From: Adineta ricciae
Lineage: Eukaryota > Rotifera > Eurotatoria > Adinetida > Adinetidae
Assembly: GCA_905250025.1 (NCBI GenBank)
Contig: CAJNOJ010000133.1
Coordinates: forward strand, 186,001 to 250,000
DNA: 64,000 nucleotides
Direction of reading: 5' to 3'
In this document: in pieces, positions 11,868 to 23,033 of the stretch
How positions within the stretch are numbered: position 1 is the stretch's first letter
Layout: each line of letters starts with the position of its first letter
Program-made: the position numbers and the translations under genes
Notes under the pieces: model-generated
What the model was told of the DNA's origin: nothing
Databases searched by the model: none
The model's input: the letters and a program-made list of their open reading frames with translations, nothing else

Positions 11868-13848
11868 TTCTAAAAAAATTCAATATTTATCAATTTTCTC
11901 ATCATATTATTATTGATGGATGAATGATTTAACCGATACGCGCATTCGGATAGGCTCCTGACGTTTGTCCTTTATTTCCAAAATAATCCACTAGCAAGAT
12001 CAGGAGAGAAAAATATCTCTCTCGAAGGAAAAAACGTGACTCATTCATCTGTAATTATACTAACTTTTTTTTCTTCTGGATCGCATATATTAAAAAAATA
12101 CACAAGTCAAGGTCAAAAATCGTTCTTGCGATAGATGGCGGTAGACATCCAGCATCGGAGCGAAGGATTGTCATAGAAACAATTATTCCGCGAAATGCGT
12201 TAGGATAATCCTGACGATCGATATCTGCGAATTGTTAGAAACGAAGTATTTTTTATTAGTTTTTAGCTACATATTGGGAGATTATGATCATAGTAATATG
12301 AGTACACATATAAGCGTAAAAAACATCAATATTTTTAGTTATTCTATCCAAATCTAGAAGAAAAACAGATGATATGTGATATATTTGAACGACAAAGTAC
12401 AATCATACGTCTTACGATGCACAAATAGAAAGAATCGAATGAATTGTTTTTCAGCTGTCAGATTTGAATTTCCTGCAAGTAAGAACGAAATTCCTGTAGA
12501 CATGCGTCACTAGTTTGAAAAGATTGACTATGTTCGTTCTAATGAAAAAAATCTGAATGTTCAGTTCACCGCATCGAAAAAGTCAATAGCGTTGTCATTC
12601 AAACCTTTACTAATATCACCCTTGACTTATGATGCATGACTTATATCGAATATAAATACGAAAAAATCTTTTTGATAATATTTTTTTGCAATAGTTCATG
12701 AACAAATCAGCCCGCGACATTTAAAACTATAACTGCTGAGATAAGATTGATGCATCTTCGTTAAAATTAGTCAATACTGCACTTTCTTTCAATAATACAA
12801 CTAATCCATTACGAAAGAATGACATGTTCAATGTAATTTTAACTCAAGATCATTCGTACTACCGATTGAATGTATTTCCTTGTCTTTAAATATCATTGAT
12901 ACATATACATATCATAATCACTTGGATGAACCTATGCGAGATATTAGGATGTAAGCCAATGATTTACAAGCTACTGTTTCGTAGTAGATTAAGGATATAA
13001 ATGTTGACAGTAACATGGACGTAAGGATGGTGAGACTACTCCTGTGTAATGTAATACTTTGTCATATATAAATATATGCATACTTGTCAAACAAAAGAGT
13101 AGGTGTATAAGGCTTAAGAATATGTTTTTTTTCGAAAAAAAAAATCTTGTTACAATGGGTCAACAGACGAAACTCTGGTCAAGGTTATGGTGTGTGTACG
13201 ATTATAATCCTATGTAAAACTGACATTCAACAATTGAATATCTTCTGGTCGAACTTCTCATGTTGATAAATTCAATTTTTATTATATAATACCAAAGGAG
13301 AAAAAGATGACGCCTAGCCAGTCATTTGTGACAGGTGCAATGATTGATGAAGACCCATATGGTCGTTATCATAAAATGCCAATTCAATTCAATGAATACA
13401 AGAATAGAAGAAGAAGAAGAAAAAAGAAGCAACGTTGAGATCAATAGAATATGAGAAGAAAGAAACTGACATTACAACCATTTCGTTCAGGGTCACTAAA
13501 TGTTCTGCTTTCATGCTTAGACGATAAGAGAGCGAAATTCGTATTCATATTGAAATACTTTCTTCTTTGGTTATGATTCTATTTGGTTTTTCTTCTTCGT
13601 ACTTATTTGAAGAAGAAGAAGAAGAAGATTTACTATTGAAAAATATGCGATCGAATTTATATTCTGTATTTGAAAGTTTTTTTTTTATCTACTATAGACT
13701 AGATTCGATGAAGAGAGCAACCTATTCATTTTGTTCTCTTTTCATCTCTTTCATACACACACATACACATTCTAAACACAAATAGAACGAATAAAAAAAC
13801 AAGAAAAAAAGAGGGAAGAACATATATAACAAACCGTCCTGTCTCGAT
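11868..13848. other. Divergent intergenic (importin alpha / LC8-domain gene)
   Basis: A likely 5' UTR exon of importin alpha lies around 11935-11995, with a donor GTTAAA and an acceptor two bases before the start ATG. Otherwise it is AT-rich with GAA-type simple repeats near 13405-13427 and 13612-13628 and no coding pattern. Confidence 0.45.
13405..13427. repeat. Purine-rich (GAA)n simple repeat
   Basis: An imperfect GAA/AGA tract in the LC8-gene upstream region. A second, cleaner (GAA)n of about 17 nt lies near 13612. Confidence 0.5.
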
Positions 13849-14643
13849 ATGTACACATCCACCTATTCATCGTCACCTGTTCGAACATCAACATCGGAGA
13901 CAAGACCAGCAACTCATCAAACTCAATCTTATCTTCGCGAATATTATCACTCTGCCACAAACAACGACTCGAAAACCATGAATGATAATAACATGTCTTT
14001 TAGACGCGGTGCCAGTGGAGCATACGGTAATTCCGCATCATCATTAACATCATTACCAATCAATACACCAATATCACCAAGAAGATACGTGGATAATTAT
14101 AATAATCATACAACAAATGATACAAATAGATATCAATCAACAAATTACTCATCAAATTATCGTTCATATGGCAATGAAAACGATTCATTTCATCCGAATA
14201 CAGCACGATACGATTTAAGTGGTAATGTCCGAGCATATTCGTATGATAATCTATTCAATGAACCAAATCGATCTCAAACATCAATGAACAATTCACGTTA
14301 TAATCTAAATAATAATGTCTCTTATAATCGTCAGCCAAGACGTGAACATTACACAGATTATGAAGATGATGAGGATGATTTAATCGTGAAATCAACAGAT
14401 CTGCCAGCATCGTATGAACAAGAGATGATCTCGTTAGTTCGAGGAGCTTTTCGTAAATATCAAATTACTAATCAACGTGAACTAGCTGGTTTTCTGAAAC
14501 GAGCCGCGGATAAAACGTTCTCGCCTTGTTGGCATTGCATCGTCGGCCGACAATTCAGTTCTTATGTGACGCATGAAATGAACGGATTTATCTATTTTAC
14601 AAAAGGTCCATTATCAATTTTACTCTTCAAAAGTGGTGCTTGA
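13849..14643 (+). CDS. LC8-type dynein light chain domain with long disordered N-terminus
   Basis: Single exon, 264 codons. Residues about 185-264 are an LC8 (DYNLL) domain. The signature WHCIVGRQFSSYVTHE, followed by FIYF and ending ILLFKSG, is nearly identical to the strands of canonical 89-residue LC8. The preceding helices (ISLVRGAFRKYQITNQREL) are more diverged. Residues 1-180 are low complexity, rich in Asn, Ser, Tyr and Arg, with an acidic patch (DYEDDEDD) just before the domain. LC8 proteins dimerise and clamp short linear motifs in dynein and many other complexes. The canonical protein has no such tail, so this may be a tethered hub or a self-binding variant. No introns, unlike its neighbours, which might point to a retrocopy origin. 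Confidence 0.85.
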   Translation: MYTSTYSSSPVRTSTSETRPATHQTQSYLREYYHSATNNDSKTMNDNNMSFRRGASGAYGNSASSLTSLPINTPISPRRYVDNYNNHTTNDTNRYQSTNYSSNYRSYGNENDSFHPNTARYDLSGNVRAYSYDNLFNEPNRSQTSMNNSRYNLNNNVSYNRQPRREHYTDYEDDEDDLIVKSTDLPASYEQEMISLVRGAFRKYQITNQRELAGFLKRAADKTFSPCWHCIVGRQFSSYVTHEMNGFIYFTKGPLSILLFKSGA

Positions 14644-16841
14644 AAGATTTCTTTGAAACTATTGCTTATTCTACATTGTACATATTGATTATTTAGTATT
14701 TATTATTTTTCTTCATCTAATAAAACAACAAAAAAACATGACTGGAGTAGAAATTTGATCTTCGACGCTTCCAGCCCAATCACTTATATATTAGTATTTA
14801 TTACTATCAAATAAGACGTGTATGTGTAAGACATCGCACTACTTTGTCGTTTTTATTTTTGAGATTCAAATAGGAGATGAAAAATAGCATGCGACCTTGC
14901 TTTTTAATATCGAAAGAGAAAACGAAACCGCAGTCGGAGTTATATACACTATTAGTTCCTTTTCGCCTAAATCAATAGAAAGGATTTTTCTTCATTTTCA
15001 TCTCATACGAAGGTGGGTATGCGTGTTATTACTTTTCATAAGAATGCACATACTTAATGAGTGAAAAACGAAAAAACAATCATTATGGCAGTTATGCTTA
15101 GGAAAGACGAGCATGTATCGTGCTTGTCAACAACGATAGAATGTAATTGAAGAGTAATTTGGGAGAGAGAAATTATATCCATTCTTTATGTTGTTTATAT
15201 TGCTGAATTATTGGCGTGATTGTTGTTTTGTATAGCAACGCTTTTTGTCCTTGTTTTGTATTTCGTTTTCAATCGATATCGATTAGCAAATAAATCACGG
15301 TCAAATAATTCAAGTACAGCAATCGAACAACAAACAATCTCTATCTTAAATATACATCATATCTTCAGACACCATTGTCAGATATAGTATTAATACCTGT
15401 GGACTCATGGTCACACGTTGTGTGAATGTCACAAGGTATCGAGTTCTTCTTGTACAAATAGTCTTTTCATTGAATAACCCTCATCGTTGGTTATTCCTTG
15501 TTGAGCCTTGTAGTAGAAGTTCTACCATCATTCACTAGATGATCTCGGAGGAATTGCATTAGTGTTTTTTATGAAGAACAAATCTGAAAAATTGAACTAG
15601 ATGGAAGACAAAACAAATTTCTGCTGATTTCGTCGAATTGTCATCCTATGGATTTTGTTGTTGGACGCCGATATTATAGCCTGTTCGTCATTCACTTTGT
15701 TTTTCCAAAGGCTGATGATCAATCATCAGTTTTTCATTTCGTCGCTTGAGCACTAACTTTTCTTTGTTTAACACATTGAAGAAGGGATGAGGTTGACGTA
15801 GTTGTAATTAATTCGAGTTTCGATTCATTACGACTACAAACATTGCTCTAAGTTCCAGTCGAACGTAGGGTTGATTTTGAAAGAAGATTCTTGTGACGAA
15901 ACGATTGATTCATTGGTGAACGTCGCTCACAATTGACGAATCGATCAATTTCAACAAATATGCTTTGAGGACTACAAAAGAAAACTATTCTTTAAAGCGC
16001 ACTGAACTGTCATACACGTCTCTATTGTTAACGACACCCTCAAAATCTTATGTTCACCATTTATGTGATATTCTAAGTGCTGACGATAACGTGTTTACAA
16101 TGAACGACACTTTATTCAAAGAATATGCGACTTTTCCGAAGGAAAACACAATCTGATTACACGGCCAGACTGTAATTGTTTTTTTAATCAATTATCTAAA
16201 TTCCAGTTCTATCTCTTTAACAAGCAAAGAACTAAATAGCTAGTTACAAAGAAGAACATTTGAATGATAAAATGTCACAGTTTAAGGACGAATCAATTCT
16301 TTAAATTCCCAAAGCGTGAGACGATTCAATCGTTTTCAGTTCATGCAGTATGAATAATACAAACTCGAACTTCTCAGTTTTACTTAACACGACAGTTTGT
16401 CAATCAGATAAGAGAATTGAGATCCTGATAGTTCCTATGTCATCAACATTTACGGGATGAGCTTTAAGTAAAATGAAATTCATCAAAATTGCTATAGGCA
16501 ATAGCATAAGATATATTAGATTAAGCGACTTGTCTCTCACCGCCATTTAAAGAGATTCTAGTATGAACTATGATAAAATAACCGGTGCTTTTATTATTCG
16601 ACCGAAAAACAGTAGGATGCTGTTCAGATAGCAATATTTGTTCTTATTTAATTCCCACTTTTCAATATAATCTGACTTAATAGGGTTGCCTGCATATTGA
16701 ATTACTAGGAGTCATAAGAAAGTAGTAAAGTCAAATAATCTTTGTTGCATTACTAAAAAAATAATGAAACGAGACAAATGAATTTTGCTGAAAAATTTTA
16801 TAAGGCGCCGCCAGGGCACACATTAAATCCTGGCTATGCCA
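14644..16841. other. Intergenic, convergent (LC8 gene / PTCD2-like gene)
   Basis: AT-rich. A candidate polyadenylation signal (AATAAA-like TAATAAAAC) lies near 14718. A 63-codon open frame at 15965-16156 has no recognisable domain. Nothing else found. Confidence 0.5.
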
Positions 16842-16843
16842 CT
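16803..16843 (-). repeat. Possible transposon terminus overlapping the PTCD2-like stop codon
   Basis: On the minus strand the gene's last codon runs into AGTGGCATAGCCAGGATTT and a GC-rich patch. AGTGGC(G/A)TAGCCAGGA is a phrase I recall from ends of dispersed elements in many invertebrates. One copy only is seen here, so this is tentative. Confidence 0.25.
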
Positions 16844-18605
16844 AATTCAAACGACCTCGAAAACCAGTGGATCGTTGGAAACCACTACTTCGCGCCTGTT
16901 GCACACCTTGCCGGTTATGCAAAATTGCACCACGACGACTGAAATATAAATTAATTGTTTTCAAAGTAAAATTCAAGGTAAATTGTATCTACTTGATTGG
17001 TTCATCGATAAAATCAATTAGATCTGTTAGTGATAGACGATTATTCGTTGAAACAAACTTTGATAGATCTTCAAAACGTGACTTTAAGTCACTATCTTTC
17101 GTTTTGTCAACTGCCTTTTGAATATGTTGTAACTAAATCAAACGAAAATGATCAATCTCATTTCATTCCTACGCTCTTCTCCTGTCAAACTAACCACAAG
17201 TGGAAATACACGGCGACGATCATTCTCTACGGGTGGTTGATCAGCAAGTAAGTGAACAACATTGATTGCTTCTTCGATTCGTCCTAATTCAGCATAACAA
17301 ATAGCCTAAACCATCGTATTCATAGAAGAGAATCTAAATTATTAGTTCTTCATACTCGAATATTCTGTATCGTAGTTAAATTCTGTACACGAATAGCACC
17401 TATTATTTCCAAAGCAAACGCTGCTTCACCCTAAGCACATTTCATGCAATGTAAACAATGGAAAATTTTGCTAATACTGTAGTTTTTGATCTACCTGCTG
17501 AATCGCCAATAGAGCAATCATTGCAGCNTAAATTCTGTACACGAATAGCACCTATTATTTCCAAAGCAAACGCTGCTTCACCCTAAGCACATTTCATGCA
17601 ATGTAAACAATGGAAAATTTTGCTAATACTGTAGTTTTTGATCTACCTGCTGAATCGCCAATAGAGCAATCATTGCAGCTGTGCGTGGATTTATATCAGC
17701 ATCTCGTTCCATGACTTTTGTTATTATTTCTTTTGCTTTTGTCAACGATTCTTTTGAATTCTAAATACGTAACAATGTATCATCATGTACTTTTGGATCG
17801 AACGAGCTATACTTGTCTGTATAATGCTTCAATAGTTAATAGAACAACATCGGATGGATATGTTCGACCACTGGAAGTTGAAAAGCCACGTTGGCATCCG
17901 TATTCAAAGACTTTGATTGCATCATCATAACGTTTGTCTTCAATTAGTTTATTAAGAAGAATAAGAGCAGAACCAGAATCTTGAAAGATTTGTTTTAAAC
18001 TCTACGAAACAAATGTTCAGATAAATGGATTATTCAGAACGAATTTACTTCGTCCATAAATAACTGCATCGCTAAATCAGGTTTATCATGAACATATAAT
18101 AAACGCATAATAGGTGAACCAAAATGAAATTCAGTAAACTTCAATTTACTAGTGTTGTATCTGAAGAACATGAGCAATTAAAGACGCTTGTGATCTCAAA
18201 GATATTTTCATACTTTCGTAGGGCTTTGATGACGGCAGCGATTTCTTGATCATTACTAGCTGCCATGATCATATTACGTAGATCTTCAGTGAAGATTTGA
18301 CCATTAGAACTATTGACCGAGTCAATGAAGCGTTTTTTGAAACTATCTAAACAACATACAGAAATCATTCGAATCGAAGAACAACAAATGACTACCTAAC
18401 GACGGTGCATGCCGTGAAACATATTGTTCACGAGCTAATTTGAAACTATCGATACCAATTCCTGAACTGGAGAATACTGTGCGAATCTGAACAGATAACC
18501 CCATCCGAAATGAGCCTGAAATACGAAAGAATGAGACACATCGACAGCTAAAAATAAGCTTCGTTTACGATTAACCACTGAGACTGTTCGAATGAGATGT
18601 GCCAT
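16842..18605 (-). CDS. PTCD2: PTCD2-like mitochondrial pentatricopeptide protein
   Basis: Ten exons: 18569-18605, 18396-18515, 18214-18346, 18049-18160, 17813-18001, 17647-17760, 17356-17430, 17195-17305, 16993-17132, 16842-16938. PTCD2 is a mitochondrial RNA-processing protein. The N-terminus is Arg/Ser-rich without acids (MAHLIRTVSVVNR..), as expected for a transit peptide. The middle matches PTCD2 order: KLKFTEFHFGSPIMRLLY, then DSGSALILLNKLIEDKRYDD, then VFEYGCQRGFS, which are PPR helix pairs. The tail is basic (GFQRSTGFRGRLN). A 151-bp exact repeat around a single N (17528) duplicates parts of exons 6 and 7. I read through it as an unmerged contig overlap; taken literally the gene would be broken. 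Identification rests on remembered family resemblance. Confidence 0.7.
17377..17527. repeat. First copy of 151-bp exact direct repeat at an assembly join
   Basis: It is identical base for base to 17529-17679, with only an N between. Contains part of PTCD2-like exon 7, the intron and the start of exon 6. Confidence 0.9.
17529..17679. repeat. Second copy of the 151-bp exact direct repeat
   Basis: An exact copy directly after the N at 17528. Identity and position at a gap point to two contig ends that overlap but were not merged. Confidence 0.9.
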
Positions 18606-18615
18606 CTAGAAGAGA
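18606..18615 (-). promoter_or_regulatory. Splice acceptor abutting the start codon (PTCD2-like gene)
   Basis: CTCTCTTCTAG runs straight into ATG on the minus strand: a pyrimidine tract plus AG, with no native 5' UTR between. Confidence 0.45.
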
Positions 18616-18683
18616 GAAAAATTGGCGAGAGTTCAACTAATTTGTGTTTTTCTTTTCTGTACAGTCGAAAGACAAAGGAAAAT

Positions 18684-19751
18684 TTAGCGATTTTTCTTTA
18701 GAACATTTATCAAAAATTTCACGTCATTTAATAATGTCCATGCTAATGGTGCGCCCATTGGTAAATACAAAGGAACATAGATAGCGAATTTTTGATCATC
18801 TGGAAAGTAGAGTAGTTTGAGTAACGAGGGATCGAAAAAGACTTGATCGGCAAGTAAACGTCCTTGTTGACAAAGATTGTGCTGTTGATTTGTTTGGCAT
18901 TGTTCTAAAAGCTCGACAGAATCGTGAATTTTCTTTGCCATGACATCATCAATGACGATATTTGGAATGGAAAGAAGTAATTGAGAGAGAGTTAATAATG
19001 TCTGGCGACCATTATTGTAATTTTCAAGGGTACGTCGATAAATCCATTGATCAAGCGTGTCAATGCCCAATAATTGATTGAAATGGCTAAGAAATTGTTT
19101 GAGAACAAGATTTAAATCTTCAGGAGAATTTTGATTATTGTAAAATATCACACTACCCCATTTGGGTACGATGATGGAATTCTGCGGATTGTTTTCGACA
19201 GTTAAGGGTGATTGTTTTTCGTCAGGAACGAAGAGGATGAAAAAGATCTTCTCGCGATAGTGTTTGGTTGACCGATGAAGTAAATATTCGAGTTTATTAA
19301 TAAAAAAGGGAATTTGTCGTTTTTCTAAACTGTGAATTGTTTCACTTGGCAAGACACCACGCGTATTAGAAATGACTTCTGTTGAAATTTCGAAATCAAT
19401 ATATTGGGAATAAGTATTGATCAAATGAGGAGCGATTGTTGAAGCAATGATGTCCTCATAATGACTTCTGTTCAAACTATACTTTTCATCGTTGTTATTA
19501 ATTAAATAAAACGAAATTTCATAGGAAGATGCTGTTTGAAACGATGTTAGGTTGGTTTCGGCCGAATCTATGGATTTTGATGCGAGAGTTGATATACGTG
19601 TGTAAGGTAAAGAAGCACGATAGGTTGTTGTAGTTGAATACCATAATGGTAAGCCAACAAACAGAAAAAGTGAGGTGAAGATAAAACGATTGATGAATAA
19701 ATAGAATTTTTCATCGGGAAGTTCACGTCGAAGTACAGATAGAATGGACAT
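18684..19751 (-). CDS. PIGS: PIG-S, GPI transamidase subunit, with shortened lumenal domain
   Basis: Single exon. PIG-S is a subunit of the ER GPI transamidase that attaches GPI anchors to proteins. A first membrane segment (FIFTSLFLFVGLPLWYSTT) leads into TYRASLPYTRI, the family's N-terminal hallmark. The end has FFDPSLLKLLYFPDDQKFAI followed by a second membrane segment, nearly identical to animal PIG-S. Between them lie conserved blocks (SSYEISFYLINNN; VPKWGSVIFYN; LSQLLLSIPNIVI). The known animal proteins are about 550 residues; this one is about 355, and the missing part is a block right after the N-terminal hallmark. The frame is continuous, so this is not a sequencing break. I start at the second in-frame ATG, because the longer frame (ATG at 19826) crosses a TTTCAG acceptor ten bases upstream of it. 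Confidence 0.88.
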   Translation of the reverse strand: MSILSVLRRELPDEKFYLFINRFIFTSLFLFVGLPLWYSTTTTYRASLPYTRISTLASKSIDSAETNLTSFQTASSYEISFYLINNNDEKYSLNRSHYEDIIASTIAPHLINTYSQYIDFEISTEVISNTRGVLPSETIHSLEKRQIPFFINKLEYLLHRSTKHYREKIFFILFVPDEKQSPLTVENNPQNSIIVPKWGSVIFYNNQNSPEDLNLVLKQFLSHFNQLLGIDTLDQWIYRRTLENYNNGRQTLLTLSQLLLSIPNIVIDDVMAKKIHDSVELLEQCQTNQQHNLCQQGRLLADQVFFDPSLLKLLYFPDDQKFAIYVPLYLPMGAPLAWTLLNDVKFLINVLKKNR

Positions 19752-19768
19752 ATTGTATCTGAAAGAAA
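19752..19768 (-). promoter_or_regulatory. Splice acceptor just upstream of PIG-S start
   Basis: TTTCTTTCAG lies 7 nt before the chosen ATG, consistent with a leader intron or trans-splice site. Confidence 0.4.
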
Positions 19769-20151
19769 TGAGAGTCTTCTCAATTGATATCATATGAATT
19801 GAAAAGGTCGAACCATCTCTGCGCATTTTTTTCTACGGTTGATATCGTAAAAAGCGAGGCAGTGTAGGTGTGTGTAATGCATGTAAAGTTGAAAGAACAG
19901 TTCTGATTGGAAGAAATGTGTGCAGATATACATACATGAAGGCGTGTTCAATTGTAGATGTCGTTGGAAATGATATATTCGTTATGATTTTATTTCATTT
20001 GAAAACCGATGATTATCTTTATTGAAAATCTTTTTAAATAATTCTCTTTGTCGATCTACTTAATATTGGACATATCTTTGGTTACTAAGCAACGATCATA
20101 TCCTTCTGATGACCGATGTCATACATTCTATTCCGTTGAATTTTTTGAACG
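19752..20151. other. Divergent promoter region, PIG-S / CEP76
   Basis: About 400 bp separate two start codons on opposite strands. It is AT-rich and no TATA-box position can be argued. Confidence 0.5.
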
Positions 20152-22723
20152 ATGGCTTCCGTAGCACCGGATAAGATCCTTGAAATCAAACAAATTATCT
20201 CCAATCATCTCTCCCAATCGGATATGAACAATGCTATTCGCGATATTCTTAATGATTATGCACAACGACATCCGAATTCAGGACCCATAAGTCGAGATGC
20301 TCTGGTACGTGAATTGAAGAACCGTGGTATTGTCGATTCTATGATGCAAAATATTCAATTTGGCGCTCAGCAACCTTCACCAAGACAACGTCAATCACTT
20401 TCACAACAGAAATCAACTGTCAATATGGTCGATACCGATCAGTTAGTATCTGTTCCATTGGAGCAAGTCAATTTCGATTCAAATCGACGTCACCTTTATC
20501 TACAATTTCTCAATGGGAAGGCATTTACTGGTGAATTTTCATTGAAGAACGTTTCTTTTGTTGACCAAATAAATCCGTTTAGATTATCTAAATGAGCCAC
20601 AATCCGAAGGATATCCAGGCTATTCATCATCATCACTAGCTTCGTCGTTTAGTATTTCCATCTTATTTCGTAATCAACGCTTTCGCACGAGACCATTTGC
20701 GTGTGCTGGCGAACCATATATCAATCAAGGATTTTTACTTGAACTCCACAAAGATAAACAGCAAGGTAAGACGTTTCACTTCCTCAACTAATGGAATGCC
20801 AATAATTCAATGTTTTTAATTAGGCGAATTCGGTGCTATGGCCGACACTCAAACACTTCTCTCTATTTGTGATCGTGTTCACATTGTTCTAACAAGAAAA
20901 GATACACTAGGTGAAATTCATCTCGTCTCTTCACATTTTCTCGAATGGCGACAAGTTCTCTGTGCTCCAGTAAATAAAACAAATCGAACTCTAGAACTGA
21001 ATGGCATTGGTAAGATTGGCACATTGAAAAAAAAAGTTTCTTATCGCATTTCTGTTGTCTCTAGGTGCAGAAAACAAATTACCTGTCGGTTTGATTAATG
21101 TTTGTCTACAATTAATTCCACCTTTACAAGAATCAGTAGCGGATGATATTCTCGCAGCACAATTAGATCTGGAACATACGAAAAGTACTGAACGTGAACG
21201 CTTATTTCTAATCTATGCTAAACAATGGTGGAAAGAATTCTTGGAGATCCGTGAAGAACACCGAACAAGACTCGTGAAAATCTTCGGACAAGTAATTCCT
21301 CTTTTCTTTTCTGTTAATTTCATGAAATCATCAATTTCTTCAGGATGAAAACGGTGTCAATCATCCTGTTGTATCTTTCGTTCAACCATTACGTTCTGGC
21401 CGTTTACTCGATACTCCGCGAGAAGCAGCGCGATTCACTAGTTTAATTGGTTATGATCGTCACTCAGTTGTAGGAAATACAGATCGCACAGAAATGTGGA
21501 CACATACACATGCATTTCTTGCACGAAATTGCGGAGTAAATAACTTTTGTATACGTTTCTACAATCAATTGCAAGAATATTTACTTAGGATTGTGAAAAT
21601 CATGCAGTGTTACTTTGTAGTTTATTACTTGGTTTCGGTCTCGATGCTTATGTTTGTACGTACCAAATGTAATTGAAACTAATTCTAACAAGATTAAATT
21701 GTTTTTCATTGTTCAGGTATTGGTACCAAAGGTAAAAATCAAATTCATTCATGGGTTGTGACAATTGGTGCAGAAGATGTTTTCTTCTGGGAAAGTTTAA
21801 ATGGAAACAGGTACGAGCTTTCGAAGAAAAGTATCACTGATCAATTTTATCTGTTCAGATATCAACATACATCGATCGATCCTGATAATCCTCCACTAGA
21901 TAAATTATCATTGAATAATATTCATCATCCATATCGAACAATTGGTTGCATATTTAACGATCGATCATTCTATGCAAACATCCAAGTAAAGTGTCACTCG
22001 ATCGCAAAACGTCTTATTTGATTTTGCATGTTGTTTAGCCAACCTGTAATGTAGATACATGTGTATTCCGCCTAACGGATCAATCGAAATGGAAAGCAAT
22101 GTCTGCAGATGCTATCGCATCAATTAACACACCTGGTCTTGTTCTTACTGCACCAATCATGCCTCATTTAATGGCCAATACACTTGATCCAGTTGCTCTA
22201 TCGAATGATCTGGAAAAACAAATGCGAGCACTGATTATTCAACATAGAAAAGTAAAGGAATTTATACAATCGATATCATTCTCAACGAGAGTTTTCTCTA
22301 GGATCTTGGCTATACAACGCAATTTGATGATCACTTGTCTTACTTATTAAGTCCAGCACTATCGTCGTATGAATTAGAGCGTGTCACAGGTTTATCTGTT
22401 GGTAACGAAGAATTTCAAGAGGCTGTTCGACGAGCTGTACCGAACGGTCATGCATTCAAAGGTTTTCCTATTCAATTTGTGCATAAAAATGCTCGTAAAG
22501 CATTTGTGTTTAGTTTAAAGTTAGAAAGACTTTCATTCAATATTTCACCCAATCCTTTTCATGTATTCGTTTCAGAAATAATCTTTGTGAAGAAATCGTC
22601 TGTTGTCATGGCGATCAAATTCGTCTAGCTGTTCGTGTTCGCGTATTCACCTATCCGGAAAATGCCATTGCTACTTGGATGATGTTTGCCTGCCGTTATA
22701 AAAGTGTTGGCTCGACAAAATAG
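20152..22723 (+). CDS. CEP76: CEP76, centrosomal protein
   Basis: Eleven exons: 20152-20530, 20583-20765, 20824-21009, 21065-21291, 21344-21535, 21589-21655, 21717-21810, 21859-21985, 22039-22251, 22302-22519, 22576-22723. CEP76 limits centriole re-duplication and acts at centrioles and cilia. The N-terminus is a LisH-like helix pair (KILEIKQIISNHL, LVRELKNRGIVDSMM). A C2-type region follows (SFSISILFRNQRF; FLEWRQVL). Next comes a transglutaminase-like fold (DENGVNHPVVSFVQPLRSG in part, DCENHAVLLCSLLLGFGLDA, HSWVVTIGAEDVFFWES). The C-terminus has YLLSPALSSYELERVTGLS, FQEAVRRAVPNGHAFKGFPI and GDQIRLAVRVRVFTYPE. Length and order match vertebrate CEP76 throughout. In the transglutaminase-like part Cys and His are present, but I cannot tell whether it is active. 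Confidence 0.95.
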
Positions 22724-23033
22724 AATATGTACAAATACAGATCCAGCACAGAAGAAAATTGTGTTCAATTTCTAGATGTAGTATGACTGCTTGTCTCCTT
22801 TTCGTTTTTCTAATGCGTGGATAAAACGATTTATTTAAAATAGAATCAGAAATAAACTAAACTAAATATACCATGCTAAGTGAAGACTATGTGTACGATG
22901 GAATAGCTTTCTAAGAAGGCTAGAGTAGGACACAATACCGGGAGGATGTATATAATGTAGAGAGAGGAAGAGTTAAATCAATGCTAAACTGATATTTGGA
23001 AAGAAAGACTTATGGGGCGGTTTTCGGATGAAA
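22724..23033. other. Convergent 3' flanks of CEP76 and glycogen synthase
   Basis: Just over 300 bp with only presumed UTR sequence. Confidence 0.5.

Noticed and set aside
15965..16156. 63-codon plus-strand frame
   Set aside because: No recognisable motif, no splice context, alone in a 2-kb gap.
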